The notes beneath the pieces were generated by a model. The model was not told where the DNA came from, made no database searches, and was given only the letters and a program-made list of their open reading frames with translations. Below are positions 1 to 7,852 of a DNA stretch of 64,000 nucleotides, piece after piece (position 1 is the first letter of the stretch; every line of letters begins with the position of its first letter). The position numbers were made by a program, and so were the translations under genes. Origin of the DNA: Prosthecodimorpha staleyi (GTDB lineage Bacteria > Pseudomonadota > Alphaproteobacteria > Rhizobiales > Ancalomicrobiaceae); assembly GCF_018729455.1 (NCBI RefSeq), contig NZ_JAHHZF010000012.1, positions 62,001 through 126,000 of the forward strand, written 5' to 3'.

Positions 1-802
1 CATGACGGAGGTCCGCATCGCCGCCGGGAAGCGACAGCCAGGCGCCGGCCAAGGCGGGGCTTTCAGGCACCAGGGCACGGATGGCGGTGCCGAGCCGGCG
101 GGTGTAGGCGACGAGACGGTCGTGTTCGCCGCCCGCCTCCAGGATGGCCGCGAGCCTTAGGCTCGGCGGCCCCGCCGCCGCGTCGGGCCGTGCGGCTAGC
201 CGGATCGCCGCCTGAACGGCCGCGTCGTCGACGCCATACCGGCTCAGATGCAGTTCCAGAGCGGCATGGCCGTTCGTCGGTTCGAGCGCCGGATCCGCCA
301 GGATGTCGGCCGCCCGCGCCAGCACGTCCGGCTCGATCAGCGATCGGCGCGCGCAAACGGCGAGCAGCAGGTCAGGGACCGCGCCGGCAAGGCCGGGCAG
401 TTCGGCGAGGCCGCGGACCCGGTCGAGCACGGCGTCGCCATCGGCATGGACGATCCATTCCTGAGCGATCGTCGTCAGTAGCGCCACCGCGGTCCCGTCG
501 CGGTCATGGCCGGCCGCTGCCACCGCATCCCGCACCACCGCGAAAGCATCGCCATGCGCCCCGGCGCGGGTCAGGAGTTGGGCCAGGGTCGCGAGCCGGC
601 GCCCGGACGGGACCGGCTCCTGGCGACGGCGGAGGCGGGCCGCATAGAGGAAGCTGCGGCTCGGATCGCGGCCAAGTGCGGCGAACAGCCGGTCGGCAGC
701 AGAGAGCAGCGCAGGCGAACCCGAAAACCGCGGCAGGCGCAGGGCCAGATAGGCGGCCAGGGGCTCGAGCGCGGAACGGCGAGCCAAGGCGAGCGTGGTC
801 AC
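1..802 (-). CDS. Uncharacterised alpha-helical protein, partial, GTG start, overlapping the GT29 gene
   Basis: The frame is open without a stop from a GTG at 802-800 to the window edge, so about 267 residues are visible and the C-terminus is missing. The GTG overlaps the TGA of the upstream glycosyltransferase gene in a GTGA arrangement (799-802), a typical sign of translational coupling. The protein begins MTTLALARRSALEPL and is rich in Ala, Leu and Arg, with regularly spaced helix-like segments, no signal peptide and no obvious membrane span. This looks like a helical-repeat (TPR-like) protein, but I recognise no family. The long frame on the other strand (190-1788) crosses both genes and is taken as a shadow. 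From position alone it may assist or regulate the glycosyltransferase. Confidence 0.6.
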   Translation of the reverse strand, partial: MTTLALARRSALEPLAAYLALRLPRFSGSPALLSAADRLFAALGRDPSRSFLYAARLRRRQEPVPSGRRLATLAQLLTRAGAHGDAFAVVRDAVAAAGHDRDGTAVALLTTIAQEWIVHADGDAVLDRVRGLAELPGLAGAVPDLLLAVCARRSLIEPDVLARAADILADPALEPTNGHAALELHLSRYGVDDAAVQAAIRLAARPDAAAGPPSLRLAAILEAGGEHDRLVAYTRRLGTAIRALVPESPALAGAWLSLPGGDADLRH

Positions 803-1908
803 GATTGCAGGATCCGTTGGAAGAGTTCGGCCTCGGCCGTCCAATTGTGCGAGCTGGCGGCGGGAGCGACCGACCGCGGGCGTTCGAAATAGTGCCGGGA
901 GCCGCCCTGCGGCTGGTCGGTCAGGGCGAAGCCATAGACCGATACGTTGGCGTCCTGGAACGCACCGCGCAGGCGCCGCAGCCAATAGAGGAAGGTCAAT
1001 CCGGCGCTCGGCGCATATTGCAGTTCGGCCGCGAGGTCGACATAGAGCGGCGTCGGCACGAAGACCGGATTGCCGCCGGAGCGCACGACATCGAGGATGT
1101 CCCAAGGCGCGAAGCCATGGTGCCGGCGGTCGGGACCGCTGAACACGACCGACGAGAACTTGCTGCCCGGTCGCGCCCAGACGCCGGTATGGCCGGCCGC
1201 GCGCACCCAGATGTCGGCCCGACCGCCATAGTCGATGCGGAAGGCGGGGTCGGCCGAATAGTTGTTGAAGCGCACGACGAGGTCGTGGCGGTCGATCGCC
1301 GCGCCTTGCCCGCGGCCGATCTCGACCGGCGAATTGCCAACGACGGCGATCGACACCGACCGATCGGCCAGACGCTCCAGAAATCCCGCCTCGTGTTCCT
1401 GGCTGCGCTGCAGCGCTTCGCCGGCCGACGCGCCGACCCCGGACGGGTCGAGCCCGAAGAGGTGCATCTTCTCGATCACCGCGAGGCTGGACATCGCCAC
1501 CGCCGCGACCTTGTTGCGCCGATAGAGCGGTGCCGTCACCTCGACCGCCTTGCCCCAGTTGAAGGCCTCGCCATAGGCCGCGGCCTGGATCGCGCTCAGA
1601 CGGCCGGCGAAACTGCGTGCGAGCGCCGGGACGCGCGCCTGCAGACCTTCAAGGGCACGCAGGGTCTGCGGCGTCGGCCCGCGAAAATCGAACAGCATCT
1701 TGGCCAGCCGGGTGGCGGCCGGAAGGGCCGGAATGCGGTTGTCGGCAGCTGCCCGAAGCGCCGCGATCCGATCGTCGACGCGGGCTAGCGGGGCATCCGG
1801 CGGGTCCCGGAAGATGTTCAGCACCGGCGCGAACCAGTTCGGTCCGAAGGACGGCAGTGGCGCATCGCGACCTGACACCGGCGCGGGAGCTGCATCGAGT
1901 CTGGCCAT
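799..1908 (-). CDS. Glycosyltransferase family 29 (sialyltransferase-type) protein
   Basis: This 369-residue protein has a poorly conserved N-terminal half (about 1-183) and a C-terminal half resembling GT29. A sialyl-motif-L-like block lies at 186-217 with VVGNSP (189-194), a following Asp-His-Asp, and RFNN (213-216). A motif-S-like block lies around 300-310 (PSAGLTFLYWL). A motif-VS-like HNWTAE has His354 and Glu359. GT29 enzymes use CMP-activated sugars such as sialic acid or Kdo, and these motifs bind the CMP donor. The acceptor cannot be told from sequence; a surface glycan is the natural guess. No signal peptide is visible, so a cytoplasmic or membrane-peripheral location is likely. The start at 1908 is preceded by ATGGAG. 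The gene is translationally coupled to the unknown gene downstream. Confidence 0.75.
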   Translation of the reverse strand: MARLDAAPAPVSGRDAPLPSFGPNWFAPVLNIFRDPPDAPLARVDDRIAALRAAADNRIPALPAATRLAKMLFDFRGPTPQTLRALEGLQARVPALARSFAGRLSAIQAAAYGEAFNWGKAVEVTAPLYRRNKVAAVAMSSLAVIEKMHLFGLDPSGVGASAGEALQRSQEHEAGFLERLADRSVSIAVVGNSPVEIGRGQGAAIDRHDLVVRFNNYSADPAFRIDYGGRADIWVRAAGHTGVWARPGSKFSSVVFSGPDRRHHGFAPWDILDVVRSGGNPVFVPTPLYVDLAAELQYAPSAGLTFLYWLRRLRGAFQDANVSVYGFALTDQPQGGSRHYFERPRSVAPAASSHNWTAEAELFQRILQS

Positions 1909-1942
1909 CCGTCCGCTCCATTTCTATTGTTAGTCTATCGTA

Positions 1943-1970
1943 ATTATGATCTTTAACGGTTCGAATGCAA
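1943..1970 (-). promoter_or_regulatory. Candidate sigma70-type promoter for the GT29 gene
   Basis: Read on the minus strand, TTGCAT (1970-1965) and CATAAT (1948-1943) are separated by 16 bases, about 35 bases before the start codon. The patch is clearly more AT-rich than its surroundings. The call rests on pattern only. Confidence 0.4.
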
Positions 1971-2280
1971 CCTCCGCACAAGTGCGCAATCAAATAAGCA
2001 TGCGGTTCGCCGGAAGACGGCGCCATGGGGGCGCCCGAGGGGGCGGGCTCGGCCGACGCAGCAACAGGATACTTCAAAAGCGCATGAGGCGAGAATTCTG
2101 CGGCCGCGATCTATGGGCGAATCCTTGCTGGATCAGCGGGATGGCCGGGTCCGTTTCGCAGCCGCCGCCGGGGTTGGCGCTCCGGCGTGCCGGCCCAATC
2201 TCCACGGTTGAGGCAGGCGGCCGGACGATCACGTCCTTCTCGACCCGGACGGTGCCGCTGTCCGGAAGGAGAGCAGCCAG

Positions 2281-2387
2281 TGGTCTAAGTCTGACATTTG
2301 CGTCCCGCAAATGTCAGATTGAATTGACCACGTCATCAAAGAGTTAGTGGCTCAGATTCACGAGACGGATGAGAACCATCCGTCTCG
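2281..2387. other. Two perfect hairpins in a 562-base non-coding gap (structured RNA or interspersed repeat)
   Basis: The gap 1909-2470 holds no convincing gene. Within it, 2290-2302 (TCTGACATTTGCG) pairs perfectly with 2306-2318 around a 3-base loop, and TGGTC/GACCA arms at 2281-2285 and 2326-2330 extend the structure. Some 40 bases on, CGAGACGGAT (2361-2370) pairs perfectly with ATCCGTCTCG (2378-2387) around a 7-base loop. Neither stem is followed by a T-run on either strand, so simple intrinsic termination is unlikely. Both lie beyond the 3' end of the Rrf2 gene and upstream of the GT29 promoter. A small RNA, a regulator-binding palindrome or a mobile repeat are all possible. Confidence 0.5.
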
Positions 2388-2470
2388 ATCGAACCACCAG
2401 CAACAGTCGACGGAGGCAAGCGAAGGACCGTGAACGGCAAGGCCCGCGACGCCGCGCCCCCCGTGCGACG

Positions 2471-2920
2471 TCAGCGCGTCCCGCCCGACCAGGCGGCGGC
2501 ATTCTTGGCGCGGGACGCCATCTGGGCGATGCTCGTATTGTCGAGGATATGCGACATCGCATCGCGCACATCGACCATGGTCAGCCGGATCGCGCAGCTG
2601 TCGTGGTCGGCGCAGTCGTCGCAGGGCTGGTAGGCGGTGCGGCTGGCACAGCCGATCGGGGCGAGCGGCCCGTCCAGGATGCGGATCGCGGTTCCGGCCC
2701 GGATCTCTTCCGGCGCCTTGGCGAGCGCGACACCGCCGCCCGGACCCTTCTTCGAGCGCACCAGGCCGGCATTGCGCAGTTCCAGAAGGATCGTGTCGAG
2801 GAACTTCTTCGGGATGTTCTCGGCCTCGGCGATCGCCGCGATCGAGGTCGTCGTCCCCGGCACCAGACCGGCAAGATGGACGAGGGCCTTGAGCCCATAC
2901 TTCCCTTTGTTGGTCAACAT
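2471..2920 (-). CDS. Rrf2-family transcriptional regulator
   Basis: This 149-residue protein is of normal length for Rrf2. The start MLTNKGKYGLKAL at 2920 matches the family N-terminus; a longer frame upstream is ignored. Residues 1-65 form the winged helix-turn-helix, including the KKFLDTILLELRNAG recognition region and the GPGGG wing. The second half carries four cysteines (Cys91, Cys100, Cys103, Cys109) with C-x8-C-x2-C-x5-C spacing, consistent with the cysteine cluster that binds an Fe-S centre or senses redox in many Rrf2 members. It stands alone, with no iron-sulfur assembly operon beside it, so its targets are unknown. The four-cysteine arrangement could make it a redox or nitric-oxide sensor, but this is inference. 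Confidence 0.88.
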   Translation of the reverse strand: MLTNKGKYGLKALVHLAGLVPGTTTSIAAIAEAENIPKKFLDTILLELRNAGLVRSKKGPGGGVALAKAPEEIRAGTAIRILDGPLAPIGCASRTAYQPCDDCADHDSCAIRLTMVDVRDAMSHILDNTSIAQMASRAKNAAAWSGGTR

Positions 2921-3102
2921 AGCCGCTTTTCCCGGACGCGCGCGAGCGTTACGCCGGGATTGCGGTGCGGTCAATCACCAGATCGGCAGCATGGCGAGTC
3001 CGAGCCGTCGCGGTAGCGTCGTGGCGATCGCAACGGCGCCCGACCGCAGCACCCAGCCGCAGCGACCGACTGCGCGGCGGACGTGAGTCGGGGCTCGGCC
3101 GC

Positions 3103-3312
3103 CTATTGGACCAGTTCGGCGACCAGAAGGCGCGTCCGCTGGTCAATTTCGGCGCCGATGACGGCCAGGATCGTCGCCGCGTGGCGCAGGCGACGGCCGA
3201 GTCGCGTCACGGGCGTTTCGGCTTCGCCGTCAAGACGGCTGGGCAGCGGATCGTCGGTGTAGCCGGCCCCCTGCAGAAGATCGTCCGGGGTCAGCAGAAG
3301 AGAATGGAACAT
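3103..3312 (-). CDS. Small conserved-looking protein of unknown function (69 aa)
   Basis: The protein begins MFHSLLLTPDDLLQGAGY and ends RTRLLVAELVQ. The ATG at 3312 has a strong ribosome-binding site (GGAGGTG four bases upstream), which decides this start over the much longer frame running through it. An AT-rich patch at about 3330-3360 lies just upstream and probably holds its promoter. The composition is amphipathic and mostly helical, with no signal peptide, membrane span or cysteine. I do not recognise a family. Confidence 0.6.
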   Translation of the reverse strand: MFHSLLLTPDDLLQGAGYTDDPLPSRLDGEAETPVTRLGRRLRHAATILAVIGAEIDQRTRLLVAELVQ

Positions 3313-3497
3313 GCGGCACCTCCATGCCGATAGAATATTAAATCTATATATTTTTACAATTGCGTTTTCGCGCTGGAACGCGCAAGCCCATGCTCCCGGC
3401 ACAGACCGGTGCAGAATGGGACTATGACCGGATTGCGCCGCCGCGAACGCGGCTCGCGCAGGCGCGGGCCCGACGGGATTTGGATACCCGGCCGCGC

Positions 3498-3800
3498 TCA
3501 GGCGCCGGCCGGTGGCGCGCCAGGGCCGGGTGCGGCCTCCACGACTGCGCGATTGAGCGCGGACGGCAACACCGGAACGATCTCGAAGGTGACACCGGTG
3601 CCGCGCCAGGACAGCACCCAGGCCTGCAGCAGCGCGAGATCGTCGCAGCGCATCAGTTGAAAGCAGCGGCCGAAGCCCGCTTCGACCCAGCTGTCGACAT
3701 AGTCGAGCCCCTCGGGCAGCATCCGCCCGCGCTCGCGCAGCCGATCGTAGACCGGGACCATGTCGCAATCCCGAAACCGTTCGATGACCATGAACAGCAT
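3498..3800 (-). CDS. DUF3303-type small protein
   Basis: This 100-residue protein starts MLFMVIERFRDCDMVPVY, a start that matches the DUF3303 family; a 13-residue upstream extension is rejected. The family's core is visible: a two-residue-type alpha/beta barrel-like fold with GRMLPEGLDYVDSWVEAG, then CFQLMRCDDLALLQAW and a VTFEIVPVLPSA strand. The biochemical function of the family is unknown. The C-terminal 15 residues are Ala/Pro/Gly-rich and probably disordered. It lies 107 bases downstream of the esterase gene on the same strand and may be co-transcribed with it. Confidence 0.8.
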   Translation of the reverse strand: MLFMVIERFRDCDMVPVYDRLRERGRMLPEGLDYVDSWVEAGFGRCFQLMRCDDLALLQAWVLSWRGTGVTFEIVPVLPSALNRAVVEAAPGPGAPPAGA

Positions 3801-3907
3801 TGTCCCGCTCCCTGCCGACAAGGCCCGGCTCCCGGGCATGGCAATCCCCGGCTCCCTGCCCGGCGCGCCTCCATTCGCCGATCTCGGCGCAGGATCGGCC
3901 CGCCGCC

Positions 3908-4990
3908 TCAGCCGCGCAAGCGCAACCGGTCGAGCAGCGATCCCAGATGGCTCGCGATCCAGGCGCCGAAGCCCCCCTTGTCGTCGATGGCTGCAAGGGC
4001 CGGTGCCGGCCGCGCGGCCGCTTCCGGCACCAGTCCGAAGAACTTCGCGATCTCCTCGGTCGACGAGACCGCGGCAGGCAGGAAGAAGGGCATCGGCCAG
4101 TTCGCGGCGCCGGCGCGGACCGGGGTCCCATGGCCGAGCCCATCGAGAAGACGCAGTTCGACGACGGGCCGGTCGCCGCCGTCCGACCAGACCACATGAC
4201 GCCCGGACCGGTCGTGACGGTCATGGCTCGGCGCCGTGCGGTCCAGTCCCTGCAAGGCCAGCCACTGCCCCGCAATCTCCTCCGAGTTCGCCGGCGCCAC
4301 GGTATCGTCGGCCGTCCCATGCCAGATGCTGATCCGCGGCCAGGGGCCGGCATGGCTGGTCGCTTCGCGCACGGCATCGGCCAGCGCCGCATGACTGCGG
4401 CCGGTGCCCCGGGTCATGGCGTCGACGCCGCCGCGCAGGGTGGTGGCAGCCCGGTACGGCAGCCCGGCAAGGATGGCGCCGCCGGCGAACAGTTCCGGAT
4501 AGGTGGCGAGCAGGATCGACGCCATCGCGCCCCCCGCCGACAGACCGGTGACGAAGATCCGCGTCGGATCGATCGGATGGTCGGCAGCCATGCGGTCGAT
4601 CATTTCCCGGATCGAGGCGGGCTGGCCGCGGTCGCGCGAGGAATGGTTGCGGAGGTACCAATCGAAGCACAGATGCGGATTGTTGCGCCGCTGCTGCTCG
4701 GCATAGAGGACCGCAAAGCCGTGTCGGTCCCCCATGGCCGCCCATCCGGCGCCCCGATCGTAGATCGACGCCGTCTGCTGACAGCCGTGCAGGACCACGA
4801 CCAGCGGCATCGGGCCATCGACATCCTGCGGTACATGGCAGAGCATCGTCAGGCGGCCCGGATTGGTGCCGAAATCTTCGATCTCGGTCAATCGCGCCGC
4901 GCCGGCCAATGCGCTGCCGGTGAAGAACCCGGACAGAGACGTTCCGTCGGTCAGGCCGTTGTCGCTGCGCGGTTCGAACGAGATCGTCAT
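3908..4990 (-). CDS. PHB-depolymerase-type alpha/beta-hydrolase esterase (LpqC-like)
   Basis: This 360-residue protein belongs to the extracellular PHB depolymerase/esterase group (alpha/beta hydrolase, PF10503-type). HGCQQTA (68-74) supplies the oxyanion region. The nucleophile motif GLSAGGA places Ser151 in the GxSxG elbow. HGTADDTV (224-231) supplies the acid (Asp228 or Asp229), and GLGHGTP supplies His287. These enzymes hydrolyse short polyhydroxyalkanoates or aromatic and carbohydrate esters such as feruloyl esters. There is no clear N-terminal signal peptide, so despite the family name it may act inside the cell or be exported another way. The C-terminal 60 residues after the hydrolase fold are a variable tail. 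The substrate cannot be read from context. Confidence 0.85.
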   Translation of the reverse strand: MTISFEPRSDNGLTDGTSLSGFFTGSALAGAARLTEIEDFGTNPGRLTMLCHVPQDVDGPMPLVVVLHGCQQTASIYDRGAGWAAMGDRHGFAVLYAEQQRRNNPHLCFDWYLRNHSSRDRGQPASIREMIDRMAADHPIDPTRIFVTGLSAGGAMASILLATYPELFAGGAILAGLPYRAATTLRGGVDAMTRGTGRSHAALADAVREATSHAGPWPRISIWHGTADDTVAPANSEEIAGQWLALQGLDRTAPSHDRHDRSGRHVVWSDGGDRPVVELRLLDGLGHGTPVRAGAANWPMPFFLPAAVSSTEEIAKFFGLVPEAAARPAPALAAIDDKGGFGAWIASHLGSLLDRLRLRG

Positions 4991-5168
4991 TCCTGATCAC
5001 CTCTGGCGGCCGCCTCGAGGACATCCTCGGTCTCGGTCTGTCTCAAGGATAGCGTCGCACTAAGGCTTCTTTGTGCACTGCAACATAAACCAATGAAAGG
5101 CGGCAAGCAGCCTTTTCTCACATATTCACGAAACCCCACTTTAACGGCTGCCGGCTTAAACTGAAGGA

Positions 5169-7757
5169 ATGCAGTCGATCGCGCTTTCCGAAAGGGCCGA
5201 AGCCGGCCGCCCGACCCCGCCGACGGAGGCCGAACGCCTGCGGCGGCTGCGCCAGTACCATATTCTGGAAACCGCCCCGGAGGCGTCGTTCGACGAGATC
5301 GCGCGCCTCGCCGCGACCGTCATCAATTCGTCGATAGCCCTGCTGTGCATTGCCGACGAGTCCTGTCACTGGACGAAGGCGAGCGTGGGCATCGATCTGC
5401 CTTTCCTGCCGCGCGACGTGAGCTTCTGCGACCACACCCTCGCCAGCGGACAGATTTTCGTGGTGCTGGACGCCGCGACCGATCCGCGCTTTGCAACCAA
5501 TCCTTTCGTGCTCGGCGCTCCCCACCTTCGCTTCTATCTCGGCTGTCCGCTGACGGATGCCGAGGGCTATCAGATCGGCACCATCTGCTGCCTGGATTCC
5601 AACCCGCGAACCGAGGTGCTTCAGAGCCAACTCGACGCGATCGCCAGCCTCGCGCGGATCACGGTCGACCGCCTCGAACTGCGCCGCCGCAGCGTCGTTC
5701 TGGCGAAGGCGCAGAAGAAGGCCGAGGCGGCCGAGGCGGTGGCGCGGGCGGCGCACGCGCGGCTGCGCGAGGCCATCGACATCCTGCCCGAGGCCATCGT
5801 GTTCATGGATGCCGAAAAGCGGTTGGAGTTGTGGAACCGGCGCTACAGCGAACTGTTTCCCGATGTCGTGGCGCCATGGCGGCCCGTGCCGCCGACCGGC
5901 AAGAATGCCGCCGATATCGGCCCCCTGCTCGACCGGCCGACGCCGCCCCCGATGGCAGTGCGCGAGCAGCGGTTCGAGAACGGCCGCTGGTTCCGATACG
6001 ACGAGCGCCAGACCGCCGACGGCGGCACGATCGGCATTCGCGTCGATATCACCGAGTTGAAGCAGCGCGAAACCAGCATCAAGCTTCTGTTCGACCGCAA
6101 CCCTGTGCCCCTCTGGCTCTGCGATGCGGAGACGCTGCGGGTCATCGCCGTCAATGACGCCACGCTGCATCTCTACGGCTATTCGCGCGCCGAGGCCCTG
6201 ACCATGGCGCTGCCGGACATCTGCATCGGCTGTCCGGATGTCATGCGATCGGAAATCGACCTGCAGGCGACCGCCGACGGGCATGCCGCGCCGCGTCCAC
6301 AGCGCCATCGGCGCGCCTTCGGCACCCCGATCGATGTACTGCCATTCATTCGGACCATCGATTTCGAGGACCGGCCGGCGCTGCTGGTCGGCGTTGTCGA
6401 CATCACCGAACGCCTTCGGGCCGAGGCGCGGATCAAGCATCTGGCGCATCACGATCCTCTGACCGACCTGCCGAACCGCGCCCTGTTCCAGGATCGCCTC
6501 GCCGAGGCGATCGCCCAGGCGAAGGAGGAAGGCAGTCAGGTCGCTCTGTGCCTGGTCGATCTCGATCGGTTCAAGATGATCAACGACACACTCGGCCATG
6601 CCGCCGGCGACGCCGTGCTGCGCGTGGTGGCGCGCCGGCTGGCGCGGCTGGCCGGCCCGACCGACATGGTCGCCCGCCTCGGCGGCGACGAATTCGCATT
6701 GGTCGTCGCCGGTTCGGGACGCGATCCGGCCACCGTGCTGGCCGACGTTCCACGCATCTTCGATGATCCGATCATCTGCAACGGCGAGATCATCCAGATT
6801 TCGGGCAGCGCCGGTGCGGCCATCGTTCCGGAGGATGGCACCGAGCCCGTCACCCTGATGCAGAATGCCGACGTGGCCCTTTATGCGTCGAAGGCGGAGG
6901 GGCGCAACCGGCTGACACTGTTCGACCAGAACATGCGCGCCAAGTTGGTCCGCCTGAACACCCTGACGGTGCGGTTCCGGCAGGCCCTGCGCGACGGGGA
7001 ACTGGTTCCGAACTACCAGCCCGTGGTCAATCTCAGCCATTTCACCATCCGCGGTTACGAGGCGCTGCTGCGCTGGAACCATCCGCAGGAAGGCCTGCTC
7101 ACGGCGGCGGACTTCGCCGAGGTGTTCGACATTCCCGAACTGGCGGTGGCGATCGGCCGCTACATGCTGGATGCCGTCACGCGCGACATGCGCGCCTGGC
7201 TGGATGCCGGCATCGATTTCGGATGCGTCGCCGTCAACGTCACCGCAGCGGATCTGAAATCCGAAGGATTTGCGGAACGGGTGCTCGATACCCTCGCGGC
7301 CCGCGGCATACCGCCCAACCGGCTGATTATCGAGGCCACCGAGAACTCGCTCGTCGAACAGGACAATGTCGCTGTCGCCAAGGTGCTCGAAACACTTGAT
7401 GCCGAAGGCGTCTACATCGCACTGGACGATTTCGGCACCGGGCATTCCTCGCTGGTGCATCTCCGCCAGTTCAATATCGCGACCCTGAAGATCGACCGCT
7501 CCTTCGTGCGCGACATGACCACCGACCGCGAGGACGCCGCCATCGTCCATGGGGTGACCATGCTGGCACGCAGCCTCGGCATCGCGACGGTGGCAGAAGG
7601 CATCGAAACGGAAGAACAGGCGCAGATGCTGGTCGAATCCGGCTGCAGCTACGGCCAGGGGTACCTGTTCGGCCGGCCGATCGCCGCCGATCAGGTCGGC
7701 TACTTCTCGGCGCATCGCCGCCTGCCGGCCTTGTCGGCCATCCAGTCCGTGGCCTGA
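5169..7757 (+). CDS. Sensor protein GAF-PAS-PAS-GGDEF-EAL (cyclic-di-GMP turnover)
   Basis: This 862-residue soluble protein has an N-terminal GAF domain (about 35-180), a coiled linker (about 185-215), two PAS domains (about 205-300 and 305-425), a GGDEF domain (about 435-600) and an EAL domain (about 610-850). The GGDEF active site is intact (GGDEF at 505-509). The usual inhibitory RxxD site five residues before it is absent (GPTD). The EAL domain is also intact, with EALLRW at 631-636, a TEN motif and DDFGTGHSS. Diguanylate cyclase and c-di-GMP phosphodiesterase activities are therefore both possible, tuned by the sensor domains. It has no transmembrane segment. It is divergent from the esterase gene across a 178-base gap, and no partner gene is linked. 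Confidence 0.93.
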   Translation: MQSIALSERAEAGRPTPPTEAERLRRLRQYHILETAPEASFDEIARLAATVINSSIALLCIADESCHWTKASVGIDLPFLPRDVSFCDHTLASGQIFVVLDAATDPRFATNPFVLGAPHLRFYLGCPLTDAEGYQIGTICCLDSNPRTEVLQSQLDAIASLARITVDRLELRRRSVVLAKAQKKAEAAEAVARAAHARLREAIDILPEAIVFMDAEKRLELWNRRYSELFPDVVAPWRPVPPTGKNAADIGPLLDRPTPPPMAVREQRFENGRWFRYDERQTADGGTIGIRVDITELKQRETSIKLLFDRNPVPLWLCDAETLRVIAVNDATLHLYGYSRAEALTMALPDICIGCPDVMRSEIDLQATADGHAAPRPQRHRRAFGTPIDVLPFIRTIDFEDRPALLVGVVDITERLRAEARIKHLAHHDPLTDLPNRALFQDRLAEAIAQAKEEGSQVALCLVDLDRFKMINDTLGHAAGDAVLRVVARRLARLAGPTDMVARLGGDEFALVVAGSGRDPATVLADVPRIFDDPIICNGEIIQISGSAGAAIVPEDGTEPVTLMQNADVALYASKAEGRNRLTLFDQNMRAKLVRLNTLTVRFRQALRDGELVPNYQPVVNLSHFTIRGYEALLRWNHPQEGLLTAADFAEVFDIPELAVAIGRYMLDAVTRDMRAWLDAGIDFGCVAVNVTAADLKSEGFAERVLDTLAARGIPPNRLIIEATENSLVEQDNVAVAKVLETLDAEGVYIALDDFGTGHSSLVHLRQFNIATLKIDRSFVRDMTTDREDAAIVHGVTMLARSLGIATVAEGIETEEQAQMLVESGCSYGQGYLFGRPIAADQVGYFSAHRRLPALSAIQSVA

Positions 7758-7852
7758 ACGGCAGGCCGGCAGGTCTCGGGATCGGATGCCCCAGCCCTCG
7801 GGCGGGCCGCGGCCGCCCCTGGCGAGCCAAGGGCGGACAGCCATTCGCCGAC

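Noticed and set aside
190..1788. Long rightward frame of 532 codons
   Set aside because: It runs antisense across two leftward genes, is Arg/Gly/Pro-rich without domains, and has no ribosome-binding site. The opposite strand has GT29 motifs and a GTGA overlap.
2074..2310. 78-codon leftward frame in the gene-free gap
   Set aside because: It starts inside the 13-bp hairpin, lacks a ribosome-binding site and has no recognisable features. The DNA is better read as structured non-coding sequence.
5118..7844. 908-codon leftward frame opposite the GAF-PAS-GGDEF-EAL gene
   Set aside because: Shadow frame produced by high GC; composition typical of an antisense frame (RHDAEAAC-like, many His/Arg). 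The plus strand has clear catalytic motifs.
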